Below are positions 7,258 through 15,648 of a stretch of 64,000 nt of DNA, piece after piece; the first letter of the stretch is position 1, and the number at the start of each line of letters is the position of its first letter. This stretch comes from Xanthomonas rydalmerensis (GTDB lineage Bacteria > Pseudomonadota > Gammaproteobacteria > Xanthomonadales > Xanthomonadaceae): contig NZ_CP126170.1 of assembly GCF_033170385.1 (NCBI RefSeq), forward strand, positions 4,736,001-4,800,000. The letters run 5' to 3'. Below the pieces are notes generated by a model, which was not told the origin of the DNA, made no database searches, and saw only the letters and a list, made by a program, of their open reading frames with translations. Both the position numbers and the translations under genes were made by a program.

Positions 7258-8218
7258 CAAGCTCTGCCGCGGTGGCGCGATAGTAGATCAGGAGGCTGGA
7301 CAGGTTGCGATGTCCGATCACTCGGGCTAGTTCTAGGATATCCAGCTTCTTCGATAGCCGCCAAATTGCCTCTGCACGCGTGTCGTGGAAATGCAGATTC
7401 TTGATGCTGGCAATACTGTCGCGGACCTTGCGGAACAAGCCATCACGCTTCGCGGCATCCAGCCCAAACGCTGGCCCGAAGCTCAACGGAAGCGCACGTA
7501 GGATCTGCACTGCTCGCATCGTCAGCGGGACATCGCGGCTGTCGCCGTTCTTGCTATCCCTAACGGTGACGTAGCGCTCTTCCAGATGCACATCCGGCCA
7601 TCGCAGCGCGCAGATTTCCCCCGAGCGCATCGCGGTTTCTAGGGCGAACAGGAAAGCGAGGCCGATGCGGTGGCGCTTGGTCTCGGCCTTTAGCGAGTCC
7701 CACACGTCGAACGCTCTTGCAAGCGCCTCCACTTCTTCAGCCGAGATCCGGCGCGCGCGCCCTTTCGGCTTCTTGGGCTGGCGCACGTCGCGCATCGGGC
7801 TTTCTTTTAGCCAGCCCCATTCCCGCCGGGCCACCTCCAGCACCGCGGCAATCAAGTTCATCTCGCGGGCTACTGTGCTTGGCTTGACCTGCTTCAACCG
7901 CGCATCGCGCCACGCTGCCAGGTCGTTTGCAGACAGGCCCAATAGCCGGCGCTTTGCGATTTTGTCCTCGCGCTTGAATCGGTCAATGCGGATGCGATCC
8001 CAGCGGCCACCCCGCTTGCTGGGGGTCACCTCGTCGGCGTACTTCGTAAACGCCTCTTCTAGTGTCTTGTCGGGCAGTTCCTTGCCGCTGAGCAACCCCT
8101 CCTGCTCCTGCGCCCAGGCGAGCGCTGCGCGCTTCGTGTCGAAAACCTTAGTTGCGCGGCGGCCGTCAACTTTGACGAACGCGCGGTATCGATTGCCCTG
8201 GGGTCGGATGGATGCCAT
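7241..8218 (-). CDS. int: Tyrosine recombinase / phage integrase
   Basis: 325 residues from ATG at 8218 (MASIRPQGN); an in-frame upstream start at 8263 is possible but adds a poorly conserved leader. The N-terminus has an arm-binding-like strand (GNRYRAFVKVDGRRATKVF), followed by a core-binding SAM-like domain (about residues 55-150) and a catalytic domain. Catalytic residues visible are Arg in AMRSGEICALRW, the His-x-x-Arg box as FHDTRAEAIWRL, His in VIGHRNLSS, and a nucleophile Tyr in the LLIYY segment. The gene faces away from the tRNA-Thr 3' end, the likely attB. The set of residues supports a functional integrase. Confidence 0.93.
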   Translation of the reverse strand: MASIRPQGNRYRAFVKVDGRRATKVFDTKRAALAWAQEQEGLLSGKELPDKTLEEAFTKYADEVTPSKRGGRWDRIRIDRFKREDKIAKRRLLGLSANDLAAWRDARLKQVKPSTVAREMNLIAAVLEVARREWGWLKESPMRDVRQPKKPKGRARRISAEEVEALARAFDVWDSLKAETKRHRIGLAFLFALETAMRSGEICALRWPDVHLEERYVTVRDSKNGDSRDVPLTMRAVQILRALPLSFGPAFGLDAAKRDGLFRKVRDSIASIKNLHFHDTRAEAIWRLSKKLDILELARVIGHRNLSSLLIYYRATAAELAKKLA

Positions 8219-8371
8219 GACCCCATTTTGTGCCTTTCCGTGTGCCCGTGTGCCTTTCAGCACGGGGCAAGGCGGGCCGCCACAGGAAACGCCAGAACTC
8301 GTAAGCCGCTGATTTGGTGCGACTTTGTGACAATACGGGGGGGGGCTAGGGAGTCGCCGAAAAGGCGGGGA

Positions 8372-8447
8372 TGGTGCCGCTTATCCGAATCGAACGGATG
8401 ACCTACTGTTTACAAGACAGTTGCTCTACCGACTGAGCTAAAGCGGC
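8372..8447 (-). tRNA. tRNA-Thr (anticodon TGT), encoded CCA
   Basis: Read on the minus strand it begins GCCGCTTTAGCTCAGTCGG. The 7-bp acceptor stem GCCGCTT/AAGCGGC is complete, with discriminator A and an encoded CCA. The anticodon loop CTTGTAA gives anticodon TGT, the T loop is TTCGATTC, and total length is 76 bases. Its 3' end is the likely integration target of the neighbouring element, which has kept the gene intact. Confidence 0.97.
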
Positions 8448-8549
8448 AAGGTGCACGACACCCGCGGGCGGGCCCGAGGCAGTCTACCTGCTGGCGCGAG
8501 CCTCGACACGTCTTGCGGCGAGGCGCTGAACACCGGCAGGCGCGGCATT

Positions 8550-9386
8550 CTAACGCAGCGTGGCGCAGTCCACGGTGCGCTGGCGCGCCGCGCCGAGCTG
8601 GCGGCGCAGGGCGGCGGCCTGCGCCGCGGAGCCGGCGCGCAGGTCCAGCCACCAACGCGACTGGCCGTCGCCGCCGCTGGGGATCAGGTCGGCGTTGAAG
8701 CCGGCACGGGCCAGCTCCGCGCGGCGGCGCTCGGCCCCCTCGCGGCTGCGGTACTGGCCCAGGGCGATGGCATTGCCGGCATCGCCCTGGCGCAACGGGT
8801 AATAGTCGCGGATGCCGGCGGCGACGATGCGCTCGGTGGCCTGCCTGAGGCCATCCTCGCCGCCGATGGTCGGCAGCAGCACGCGGAAGCTGGTGGCACC
8901 GCTGTCGGCGTCCTCGCGCAGGCGCGGACGCGGCGCTCCCGAAGCCAAGGTTGCGATGGCCGCCTGGGCGGCATCGCGGTCAGGGTACGGCCCCACGCTC
9001 AGGCACACCGCCGCGTCGGCGGCGGGCTTGGCCGCAGGATCGGCCTGGGCCTGGGTGGGGGCGGGCGCAGGGGCGGCAGCGGGTGGCGTTGGCGCGGCGG
9101 CCGGGGTGGCCGCCTGGGTACTGGCCGGTGCAGGGGCAGATTCGGTCGCATCGGCAGCGACGGCGGTGTCGTCCTGCGCATCGGCTGGCACGGCGACAGG
9201 CGCGGCCGCCGGCAGGGGCGGCGCCGCGGCCGGTGCCGGCGCCTCGTTGACCAGTTGCAGCGTCGCCACCCCGGCCGGCACGGCCGGCATCGGCACCGCC
9301 GGCGGGGTGGGCGGCTGCATCGCCCACCACACCGCGACGCCGAGGTTGAGGATGGTCAGGACGACGAGCAGGGCGCGAACGAGCAT
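8550..9386 (-). CDS. Membrane-anchored SPOR-domain protein
   Basis: 278 residues. An N-terminal membrane helix (about residues 4-22, VRALLVVLTILNLGVAVWW) is followed by a long Ala/Pro-rich periplasmic linker (to about 125). A C-terminal part with two SPOR-like stretches follows (CLSVGPYPDRDAAQ; AIALGQYRSREGAERRRAEL). SPOR domains bind denuded septal peptidoglycan, so a role in cell division or cell-wall remodelling is likely. It lies downstream of coaX on the same strand with a 112-base gap, the common birA-coaX-SPOR order of xanthomonads. Confidence 0.85.
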   Translation of the reverse strand: MLVRALLVVLTILNLGVAVWWAMQPPTPPAVPMPAVPAGVATLQLVNEAPAPAAAPPLPAAAPVAVPADAQDDTAVAADATESAPAPASTQAATPAAAPTPPAAAPAPAPTQAQADPAAKPAADAAVCLSVGPYPDRDAAQAAIATLASGAPRPRLREDADSGATSFRVLLPTIGGEDGLRQATERIVAAGIRDYYPLRQGDAGNAIALGQYRSREGAERRRAELARAGFNADLIPSGGDGQSRWWLDLRAGSAAQAAALRRQLGAARQRTVDCATLR

Positions 9387-9498
9387 GGCCGGATTCTAGA
9401 GCGTGCGATGCACATTGGGAGAGACAGCGGCGTTCGTGTGGGACGTGACCGCCTGGACGCAGCGCCTGCGCTGCACGCCACCGCCAGCGCCGCGCCGC

Positions 9499-10236
9499 TC
9501 AGCGGTAGCCGGCCACGGCGTGCGCCTGCGCCCACAACGCCAGTCCGTCCAGGACCAAGGCCGGGCGCTGCTCGGCCACCGGCAGTGCGTGCAACAGCGG
9601 CGGCACGCCGCCGCCATGCAGCAGCAGCCGCGGCCGTCGTCCAAGCAAGGCCTCGCCCTGCTGCAGACTGCGTTCGATCAGCGCCACTGCGGCGCCATCG
9701 CAGCCGGAGGCCAGCGCGTCGGCGGTGTCGGCGGCGAACTCTTGGTAATCGCCGCCTTCGGCCGGCAGTTGCGCTGCCTTCTGCTGCAAGGCCTGGCGCA
9801 TGACGGTCGGCGACGGCGCGATGCGGCCGCCGCGATGCAGGCCATCGCGGTCGAGCAGGTCCACGGTCAGCGCCGTTCCCACGCCGACCACCAGCACGTC
9901 GCCGCCGCCATGCGCGGCAAGCAGGGCCAGGAACCGGTCCACGCCGAACGCCTGCGGTCGCGCATAGGCGATCCGCACCCCGGCGCACGCAGCCTCGGTG
10001 CGCACCACCTGCACCTGCGCGAAGCGGCTGCGCAGCGCCTCCAGTACGGTCGCGGTCAGGGCCGGCGCGGCGACGCTGGCCACGTAGGCGGTACCACCCT
10101 GCGGCAGCGCCGCGACCGCCGCCGCGTCCATGGCTTCGGCGCCATGCGGCCAGGCCTGCACCGCGCCCACCTGCCCGTGTTCCAGCGCGGCGAACTTGAA
10201 GCGGGAATTGCCCAGGTCGAACAGCCAGTCGCTCAT
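9499..10236 (-). CDS. coaX: Type III pantothenate kinase
   Basis: 245 residues. Phosphorylates pantothenate in the first step of coenzyme A synthesis. The phosphate-binding start MSDWLFDLGNSRFKF, the GVDRFLALLAA segment and VGVGTALTVDLL are the hallmark motifs of CoaX in the ASKHA fold. Its ATG at 10236 overlaps the birA stop by four bases, so the two are coupled. The open frame continues upstream in the coaX phase, but only as the alternate frame of birA. Confidence 0.93.
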   Translation of the reverse strand: MSDWLFDLGNSRFKFAALEHGQVGAVQAWPHGAEAMDAAAVAALPQGGTAYVASVAAPALTATVLEALRSRFAQVQVVRTEAACAGVRIAYARPQAFGVDRFLALLAAHGGGDVLVVGVGTALTVDLLDRDGLHRGGRIAPSPTVMRQALQQKAAQLPAEGGDYQEFAADTADALASGCDGAAVALIERSLQQGEALLGRRPRLLLHGGGVPPLLHALPVAEQRPALVLDGLALWAQAHAVAGYR

Positions 10237-11210
10237 GCCGCCCTCACGCTGACATCGCCCGCATGCACCGGCTGCTCGCCGTCGGCGAAGGCCACCCGCA
10301 GCGCGCCGTCCTCGGCCAACCCGAGGGCCGTGCCTTCGCGCACCTGGCCGCCGTCGTCGATGCGCACGACACGCCCGGCAAGCAGATCCAGCGCGGCGTA
10401 GCGCGGCAGGAACGGCGCCAGCCCTTCGGCGTCGAACAGCGCCAGCGCCGGCAGCAGGTGCGACAGCACCACCGCGGCGACCGTGTTGCGCGACACAGGG
10501 CCACCGGCCAACCGCGTCAGGTCGGTCCACGGCTGGTCGATGTCTGCGGCACTGGCCGCCGGCATCGCCACGTTCAGGCCCAGGCCGATCACCGCCCGCG
10601 CCGGCCCGGCGAACTCGCCACCACCTTCCACCAGCAGGCCGCCCAGCTTGCGCCCGTCGGCCAGCAGGTCGTTCGGCCACTTCAGCCCGACCGTGGCGAA
10701 GCCGGCCGCGCGCAGGGCTTCGGCCACGGCCACGCCGGCGGCCAGGCTCAGGCCGCCCAGCCGGCCCAGCCCACCCTGGAAGCTGCGCGCCACCGACAGG
10801 TACAGATGCGCCGCCAGCGGCGAGGCCCAGACCCGGCCACGGCGGCCACGCCCGCCGGTCTGGCGCTCGGCCAGCAGGACCTCGCTGCCCTGCGCCGGCG
10901 CCGGCCGCTGCAGCAGCGTGGTGTTGCTGGAGACCAGGCTCCAGGCGATCTCCAGCCCGGCCAACTCGGCGCGCGCCGGCCCGCTGAGTCCGTCGCGGAT
11001 CGCCGCGGCGTCGAGCAACTCCAGCGGCCGCGCCAGTCCATAGCCCTCGCCGGCCCGGCCCTCGATCTCCACCCCAGCCGCGCGCAGCGCCTGAATGCGC
11101 TTCCACACCGCCGCCCGGGTCAACCCGCAGGCGCGCGCCAGGGCGTCGCCGGACAGGGGTCCCTTGCTGAGCCTGGCCAACAGTTCGCGCTCGTCCAACG
11201 CCGGTTCCAT
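10233..11210 (-). CDS. birA: Biotin--[acetyl-CoA-carboxylase] ligase / biotin operon repressor
   Basis: 325 residues. An N-terminal winged helix-turn-helix (GPLSGDALARACGLTRAAVWKRI, about residues 17-40) precedes the ligase domain. The ligase domain carries the biotinyl-AMP loop GRGRRGRVWASP, KWPNDLL and a C-terminal SH3-like domain. It activates biotin and attaches it to the AccB carrier, and with the HTH present can also repress biotin genes. First gene of the birA-coaX unit. Confidence 0.94.
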   Translation of the reverse strand: MEPALDERELLARLSKGPLSGDALARACGLTRAAVWKRIQALRAAGVEIEGRAGEGYGLARPLELLDAAAIRDGLSGPARAELAGLEIAWSLVSSNTTLLQRPAPAQGSEVLLAERQTGGRGRRGRVWASPLAAHLYLSVARSFQGGLGRLGGLSLAAGVAVAEALRAAGFATVGLKWPNDLLADGRKLGGLLVEGGGEFAGPARAVIGLGLNVAMPAASAADIDQPWTDLTRLAGGPVSRNTVAAVVLSHLLPALALFDAEGLAPFLPRYAALDLLAGRVVRIDDGGQVREGTALGLAEDGALRVAFADGEQPVHAGDVSVRAA

Positions 11211-11353
11211 CGCCTCGTTTCGCCCCCGGGCGCGCCGCGGCGCACCCTCGTAAACCGAAAAGTATGCGGCAACGCTCCCCGGGCGCCCAGGGCCGGGGTC
11301 CTGCAGCCGGTGAAAACCGCGTTAGAATCGGGATTCACCGCCGCTCGCCCTGG

Positions 11354-11632
11354 ATGCCGACGATGCGCCGTTCCCTGCCCTGCCTGCTCCTGTTGCTGCT
11401 GCCACTCGCCGCCGCCCACGCGTCCAATGTGCTGGCGGAGAAGCCGCATACCGACTGCGCCTACGGCGACACACCCGATGCCGACAGCGCGCCGACGCGT
11501 GCGCCGGCGACGCATGCGCCCTCCTCCACCAAGCCGGCCTCGACCACCACGGGTGGCGGCAGCGACAGCGACCTGGTGCCGCGCATGCGCATGCCGAAGT
11601 GGCACAGCTTCCTGCCGGGGATGTTCCGCTGA
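11354..11632 (+). CDS. Small secreted hypothetical protein
   Basis: About 92 residues from ATG at 11354 (or ATG 11363). A clear signal peptide, MRRSLPCLLLLLLPLAAAHAS, is followed by a short mature part rich in Thr/Ser/Pro that ends in a conserved-looking segment around DLVPRMRMPKWHSFLPGMFR. The longer frame from 11264 lacks a signal at its start and is not favoured. No function is recognised. It overlaps the start of the mtfA gene by 34 bases. Confidence 0.6.
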   Translation: MPTMRRSLPCLLLLLLPLAAAHASNVLAEKPHTDCAYGDTPDADSAPTRAPATHAPSSTKPASTTTGGGSDSDLVPRMRMPKWHSFLPGMFR

Positions 11633-12390
11633 TTCCACGCTGGCTGCGCGGGCTGTGGTCGACGCCCGCCGCCGCCATCGATGACGCCACCTGGCAGGCC
11701 GTGCGCCGCGACTGCGCCTGGGTCGCGGCCCTGGATGCGCCGCGCGAGCAGCGCCTGCGTGCGCTGGCCAGCGAATTCCTGCACCGCAAGACCATCTCGC
11801 CGTTGGGCGGCCTGCAGCTGGATGCCCGGCAGTGCGGCCTGCTCGCCGCGCTGTGCTGCCTGCCGCTGCTGGAGTACGGCGTCGGCGGCATGAGCGGCTG
11901 GTCGCAACTGCTGGTCTACCCGGACGCGTTCCGCGTGCAACGCAGCCATGTCGATGCGGCCGGCGTTCTGCACGAGTGGGAAGACGAACTGATCGGCGAG
12001 TCCTGGGACAGCGGCCCGTTGATCCTGTCGTGGGCCGATGTGCAGGCCGACCTGGACGATCCGCGCGCCGGCTACTGCGTGGCCGTGCACGAAATGGCGC
12101 ACAAGCTCGACGTGCTCGACGGCGCCCTGGACGGCACGCCGCTGCTGCCGCGCGCGTGGCAGCGGCAATGGGCCGACGATTTCCAGCGCAGTTACGACGC
12201 CTTCTGCGCGCGCGTGGATCGCGGCGGCGCCAGCGAGATCGACGCCTACGCTGCCGAAGCGCCGGAAGAGTTCTTCGCCGTGGTCAGCGAATATCACTTC
12301 TCCGCGCCGGAGCGACTGCAGCGCGCGATGCCGGAGGTAGCTGCACACTTGGCGCGGTTCTACGGTCGCTCTCCGTTTGCCGCGGACTGA
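11599..12390 (+). CDS. mtfA: MtfA-type zinc peptidase (M90 family)
   Basis: 263 residues if read from GTG at 11599. That start lies inside the 3' end of the preceding gene, and a CTG a few codons later is also possible, so the N-terminus is uncertain. The catalytic motif HEMAHKLD (HExxH) and a downstream Glu in EAPEEFFAVVSEYHF match the MtfA/M90 peptidases. E. coli MtfA binds the glucose regulator Mlc and has aminopeptidase activity. In xanthomonads the physiological substrate is not known, so only the enzymatic class is asserted. Confidence 0.85.
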   Translation: MAQLPAGDVPLIPRWLRGLWSTPAAAIDDATWQAVRRDCAWVAALDAPREQRLRALASEFLHRKTISPLGGLQLDARQCGLLAALCCLPLLEYGVGGMSGWSQLLVYPDAFRVQRSHVDAAGVLHEWEDELIGESWDSGPLILSWADVQADLDDPRAGYCVAVHEMAHKLDVLDGALDGTPLLPRAWQRQWADDFQRSYDAFCARVDRGGASEIDAYAAEAPEEFFAVVSEYHFSAPERLQRAMPEVAAHLARFYGRSPFAAD

Positions 12391-12534
12391 GTGGCGATCG
12401 CGTCTTGATGCATTGCTTCAAGACTTTGCCGCGATGAACGCGACAAAGCATGCGTTATGAGGAGTCGAGCGCGTAACGCGTCGGGACTGAAGTCCCTCGC
12501 ACGGTGCACCCGTAGGGCGCCAGGTCCAGATACA

Positions 12535-12595
12535 AGGAGCGGCTTCAGCCGCGACGGGGCGTTCCGGTACCTGTCGCGGCTGAAGCCGCTCCTAC
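12535..12595. repeat. REP-like palindrome (GTAG/GGAGCGGCTTCAGCCGCGAC family), copy 1
   Basis: Two inverted arms, AGGAGCGGCTTCAGCCGCGAC and its complement ending in CCTAC, are separated by about 16 bases in the mtfA to DUF1501 intergenic space. The 5' GTAG tetranucleotide is degraded on the left arm (ACAAGG) and intact on the right. Related copies lie at 24950-25014, 48414-48437 and 61570-61635. Confidence 0.85.
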
Positions 12596-12632
12596 GGGAC
12601 ATTTCCCGCATCCCTTCATCGCGGAAAAGGCA

Positions 12633-13823
12633 TCACACCAACTTCAAATCCCGCGCATGCGCCTGCGGGAATACCTTCTGCAGCTGCGTCGGCGACAGGC
12701 CCCACATGCGGCCGAGCAGGCCGGCGAACATGTCGCGGTAGTTGGTCAGCACCGGGTAGTCTCGGTCCTGGAACAGCTTGTCCTTGCTCACCGCGACTTG
12801 CTCGCCAGCGATGCGGCCGCCGTTGACCCCGCCACCCAGCACCCAGTACGTGGTGCCGTGGCCGTGGTCGGTGCCCTTGTCGCCGTTCTCGCGGAAGGTG
12901 CGGCCGAACTCGGACAGCACCACCACCACGGTGTTGCGCCACTCCGGTCCCAGCGCCTCGGCATAGGCCGACAGCCCCTCGGACAGGTTGGCCAGGTTGT
13001 TGGCCAGCGCGCCGTCGGTGCTGCCCTGGTTGACGTGCGTGTCCCAACCGCCGACGTCGACGAACCCGAGCCGGTAGCGCTCGCGCATCAGCGTGGCGAT
13101 GCGGCGGGTCTCGTCGGCGAAGGTGCGCGCACTGGCGGCGCCGCGGTTGGCCTGCTGCATCTCGTCCTGCAGCGCGCGCGAGACCTGCTGGCGCAGCGCC
13201 AGGCCGTCATGCGCGGCGCTGGCCAACTGGGTGCCGTGGTACATGCGGGCGAGGATGTCGGCCTGGCGCTGGTCGAAGGCCGGGGTCGGATTGCGCTTGA
13301 GCGAGAGATTGGGAATGTCGCCGCCGCCCTGGAAGCTCAGCGGCAGCGAATCGGTGAAGGCGATCGACGGCGTGCCGGTGGCCACCTGCGACAGCCGCGC
13401 CAGGAAGCCGGTGCGGTAGTCGCTGCGCTGCCCGGCCGGCTGCCCGGCCTCGATGCTGTCCTGGGTCTCGAAGTGGCTGCGCGACAGGTCGTCGGTACCG
13501 GCGAACGGGACGAACGCCAGCTGCTTGTCGTTCCATAGCGGCATCAGCGTGTCGCGCAGCCGCGGATTCAGGCCCCACTGGGTGTCCAGCGCAATGGCGC
13601 TGTTGGGATTGGCCGGATCCGGCTTGGCGATCGCCAGGCTCGGCCGCGAGGCGTAGTAGAAATCGCTCGCGTACGGGACCAGCAGGTTGTTGCAGTCGTA
13701 GCCGCCGCGCAGGAACACCACCAACAGGCGCGGCGACGGCGCAGGCGCGGCGAACAGGCGCCCGGCGAACGGCAGGCTGGCCGCGGCGGCGGCGGACGCG
13801 AGCAGGAAGCGGCGACGGTGCAT
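12633..13823 (-). CDS. DUF1501 family exported protein
   Basis: 396 residues. The N-terminus MHRRRFLLASAAAAASLPFAG has a twin-arginine-like motif and hydrophobic core, suggesting Tat export. The body has the sulfatase-like DUF1501 features: LLVVFLRGGYDCNNLLVP near the start, DVGGWDTH, VVVLSEFGRT and TDHGHGTTYWVLGGGV. Biochemical function is unknown. DUF1501 proteins are almost always encoded next to a DUF1800 protein, as here, which points to a shared extracytoplasmic complex. It follows the DUF1800 gene by 29 bases on the same strand. Confidence 0.9.
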   Translation of the reverse strand: MHRRRFLLASAAAAASLPFAGRLFAAPAPSPRLLVVFLRGGYDCNNLLVPYASDFYYASRPSLAIAKPDPANPNSAIALDTQWGLNPRLRDTLMPLWNDKQLAFVPFAGTDDLSRSHFETQDSIEAGQPAGQRSDYRTGFLARLSQVATGTPSIAFTDSLPLSFQGGGDIPNLSLKRNPTPAFDQRQADILARMYHGTQLASAAHDGLALRQQVSRALQDEMQQANRGAASARTFADETRRIATLMRERYRLGFVDVGGWDTHVNQGSTDGALANNLANLSEGLSAYAEALGPEWRNTVVVVLSEFGRTFRENGDKGTDHGHGTTYWVLGGGVNGGRIAGEQVAVSKDKLFQDRDYPVLTNYRDMFAGLLGRMWGLSPTQLQKVFPQAHARDLKLV

Positions 13824-13852
13824 GGCGGATCTCCGTGCGGCGAAGGCCGCGG

Positions 13853-15436
13853 TCAGCGGTAATTGAAGTCGGGCGAGGCCAGCAGGTAGCCGTTCCATTC
13901 CTGCTGCGAGCGCGCCTGCGCCAGCGCCTGGCGCGTGGTGTCGCTCAGTTGCGGCTCGATCGCGTGGTAGTACAGCGGCGTGCTCAGTTGCGGGAAACCG
14001 CCGCGCTGCTGCCCGTCGACGGTGAACAGCTGGGTGTTGCCGTTGCCGATCGCACGCGCGATCTCGAAGCGCTGTGCCATCTGCCCCGAACTGTTCCAGG
14101 CACTGGACTGCAGCGACCAGCCATCGGGCGTGATCCGTCCGAAGCTCGGCTCGCCCATCTGATTCAACCAGCCCAGCAACGGTTGCGGATTGACGATGGT
14201 CTGCCCGTCGTAGGCCAGGCGCAGCGCCGAGACCAGGAAGCGGTACGGATCCTTGAACTTGTGCGGCGCGCCGGCCGCCATCTCCGGTGCGGTGAACATC
14301 ACCTGCAGCACCGCGGCGATGTCGCCATCGCTGCGCTGGAACGTGCGCGCCATCTTCTCCACCAGCGCCGGCGGCGGATCGTCGGCGACGAAGTATTCGG
14401 CCAGCTGCCGCGAGATGAAGTGCGCGCACGCCGGCTGGCGCACGATCAGTTGCACCGCGCGCTCGACCTCGTCGAAGCCGCCGCCGGCGATGCGCTGGCC
14501 GAGCAGGGTCTTGTCGCCGGGCTGGTGCCGTGCCGGATTGAACTCGAACGCGCCGCGGCGCACATACTGGGCCTGCAGCGCCGGCGGCAGTTTCGGCGGC
14601 CCGTCGCGGTCGACCGGCGCGATGCCGACGCCGGTGAGGATCAGCGCCAGTTGCTGCACGTCCTTCTGCGTGTAGCCGGCGTTGACGCCGAGGGTATGCA
14701 GCTCCATCAGTTCGCGCGCGTAGTTCTCGTTGACCTTGCCCTTGGCGTTCTGCGCGTTGTCCAGGTACTCCAGCATCGCCGGGCTCTGCAGCGTCGCCAT
14801 CACCAGGTCGGAGAACTTGCCCAGCGCATGCGGGCGGATCGCGTTGTCGGCGTAGTCGGCCACGGTCCAGTGCAGGCGGCCCTTGTCGGCGAACACGCTG
14901 AAATGGTTGAGCCAGAACCACACCATCTGCTCGCGCAATTGGTCCGGCGCGTAGATCGCACGCAGCAGCTGCGCCTGCCGTGCCTGGTTCAGCAGCAGAT
15001 CGCCGCGCTGTTGCGCGGCCTTCTTCGCCGCGACCTTGGCATCGCCGTCCGGCATCGCCTTGATCGCCTGCTGTGCGGCAGCCTGCTGCTTGAGCAATTC
15101 CTGCACCGGCGTGTGCAGCGCCTCATAGCCATCCAGTTGCGCGCGCACCGGTGCCGGCAGCGCGGCATCGCCCGTATCGGCCTGCAGTTGCTCGCGCAGG
15201 AAACGCTTGCGGCCGTCGTGCTCGAACTGCGCCACGCTGGCGCTGTCCAGGCCGAGGGTCATCGACTGCAGCCAGCGCGCGTCGTCGCGCTTGATCACCT
15301 TGTCGCTAGCGGCGATGGCGCCGACGGTGAACAGCACCAGCAGCAACGACAACAACAGTCGCTGGGTGTTGCGCAATACACGCCGGCCGCGCACGCGCAG
15401 ACGCGTTGCTGCAGGACGATGCCGGGATGCGGACAT
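13853..15436 (-). CDS. DUF1800 family exported protein
   Basis: 527 residues. A hydrophobic segment at about residues 25-43 (RLLLSLLLVLFTVGAIAA) acts as signal or anchor. DUF1800 hallmarks include MVWFWLNHFSVF, NYARELMELHTLGV, YTQKDVQQLALILTG and a C-terminal LL-SPDFNYR ending. Function is unknown, but it is the constant partner of DUF1501 proteins and is first in a two-gene unit with one here. A 212-base gap with a CTGCTGC/GCAGCAG hairpin (around 15550-15567) separates it from phoQ. Confidence 0.9.
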   Translation of the reverse strand: MSASRHRPAATRLRVRGRRVLRNTQRLLLSLLLVLFTVGAIAASDKVIKRDDARWLQSMTLGLDSASVAQFEHDGRKRFLREQLQADTGDAALPAPVRAQLDGYEALHTPVQELLKQQAAAQQAIKAMPDGDAKVAAKKAAQQRGDLLLNQARQAQLLRAIYAPDQLREQMVWFWLNHFSVFADKGRLHWTVADYADNAIRPHALGKFSDLVMATLQSPAMLEYLDNAQNAKGKVNENYARELMELHTLGVNAGYTQKDVQQLALILTGVGIAPVDRDGPPKLPPALQAQYVRRGAFEFNPARHQPGDKTLLGQRIAGGGFDEVERAVQLIVRQPACAHFISRQLAEYFVADDPPPALVEKMARTFQRSDGDIAAVLQVMFTAPEMAAGAPHKFKDPYRFLVSALRLAYDGQTIVNPQPLLGWLNQMGEPSFGRITPDGWSLQSSAWNSSGQMAQRFEIARAIGNGNTQLFTVDGQQRGGFPQLSTPLYYHAIEPQLSDTTRQALAQARSQQEWNGYLLASPDFNYR

Positions 15437-15648
15437 GCGAGGCTCCTGGACGAAAAGCGGCGTGAAGACCGGCGCAGTATCGCCAGCTGTGCGCCGGTCG
15501 CGTTAAGCCACTGTCGGAAACCTCCCGGTCATTTGCACGGGATTCACCTGCTGCTGCGGCGCAGCAGCGTCATGTGCGGTCTGTCAGTGCTCATGGCCGC
15601 TGCGCGGCGGGATGTCGGTCCCAAGCCAGCGCGGGGACGCCGCTGGAC

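Larger units (their letters stand above)
1..8372. mobile_element. Right end of a temperate-phage-like integrated element abutting tRNA-Thr (left part outside window)
   Basis: A block of phage-type genes ends with a tyrosine recombinase whose start codon lies about 150 bases from the 3' end of an intact tRNA-Thr gene, the usual layout when an element integrates into a tRNA 3' end. Replication genes (primase, helicase, ParB-like) read leftward and a CI/Cro switch sits centrally. A rightward operon of short overlapping genes ends in an excisionase-like gene convergent with the integrase. Base composition looks clearly less GC-rich than the chromosome to the right. No structural phage genes are visible, so prophage versus integrative element is undecided. 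The left attachment site is outside the window. Confidence 0.85.

Noticed and set aside
8451-9803. 450-codon plus-strand frame opposite the SPOR and coaX genes
   Set aside because: Antisense shadow with Gly/Arg/His-rich low-complexity composition.
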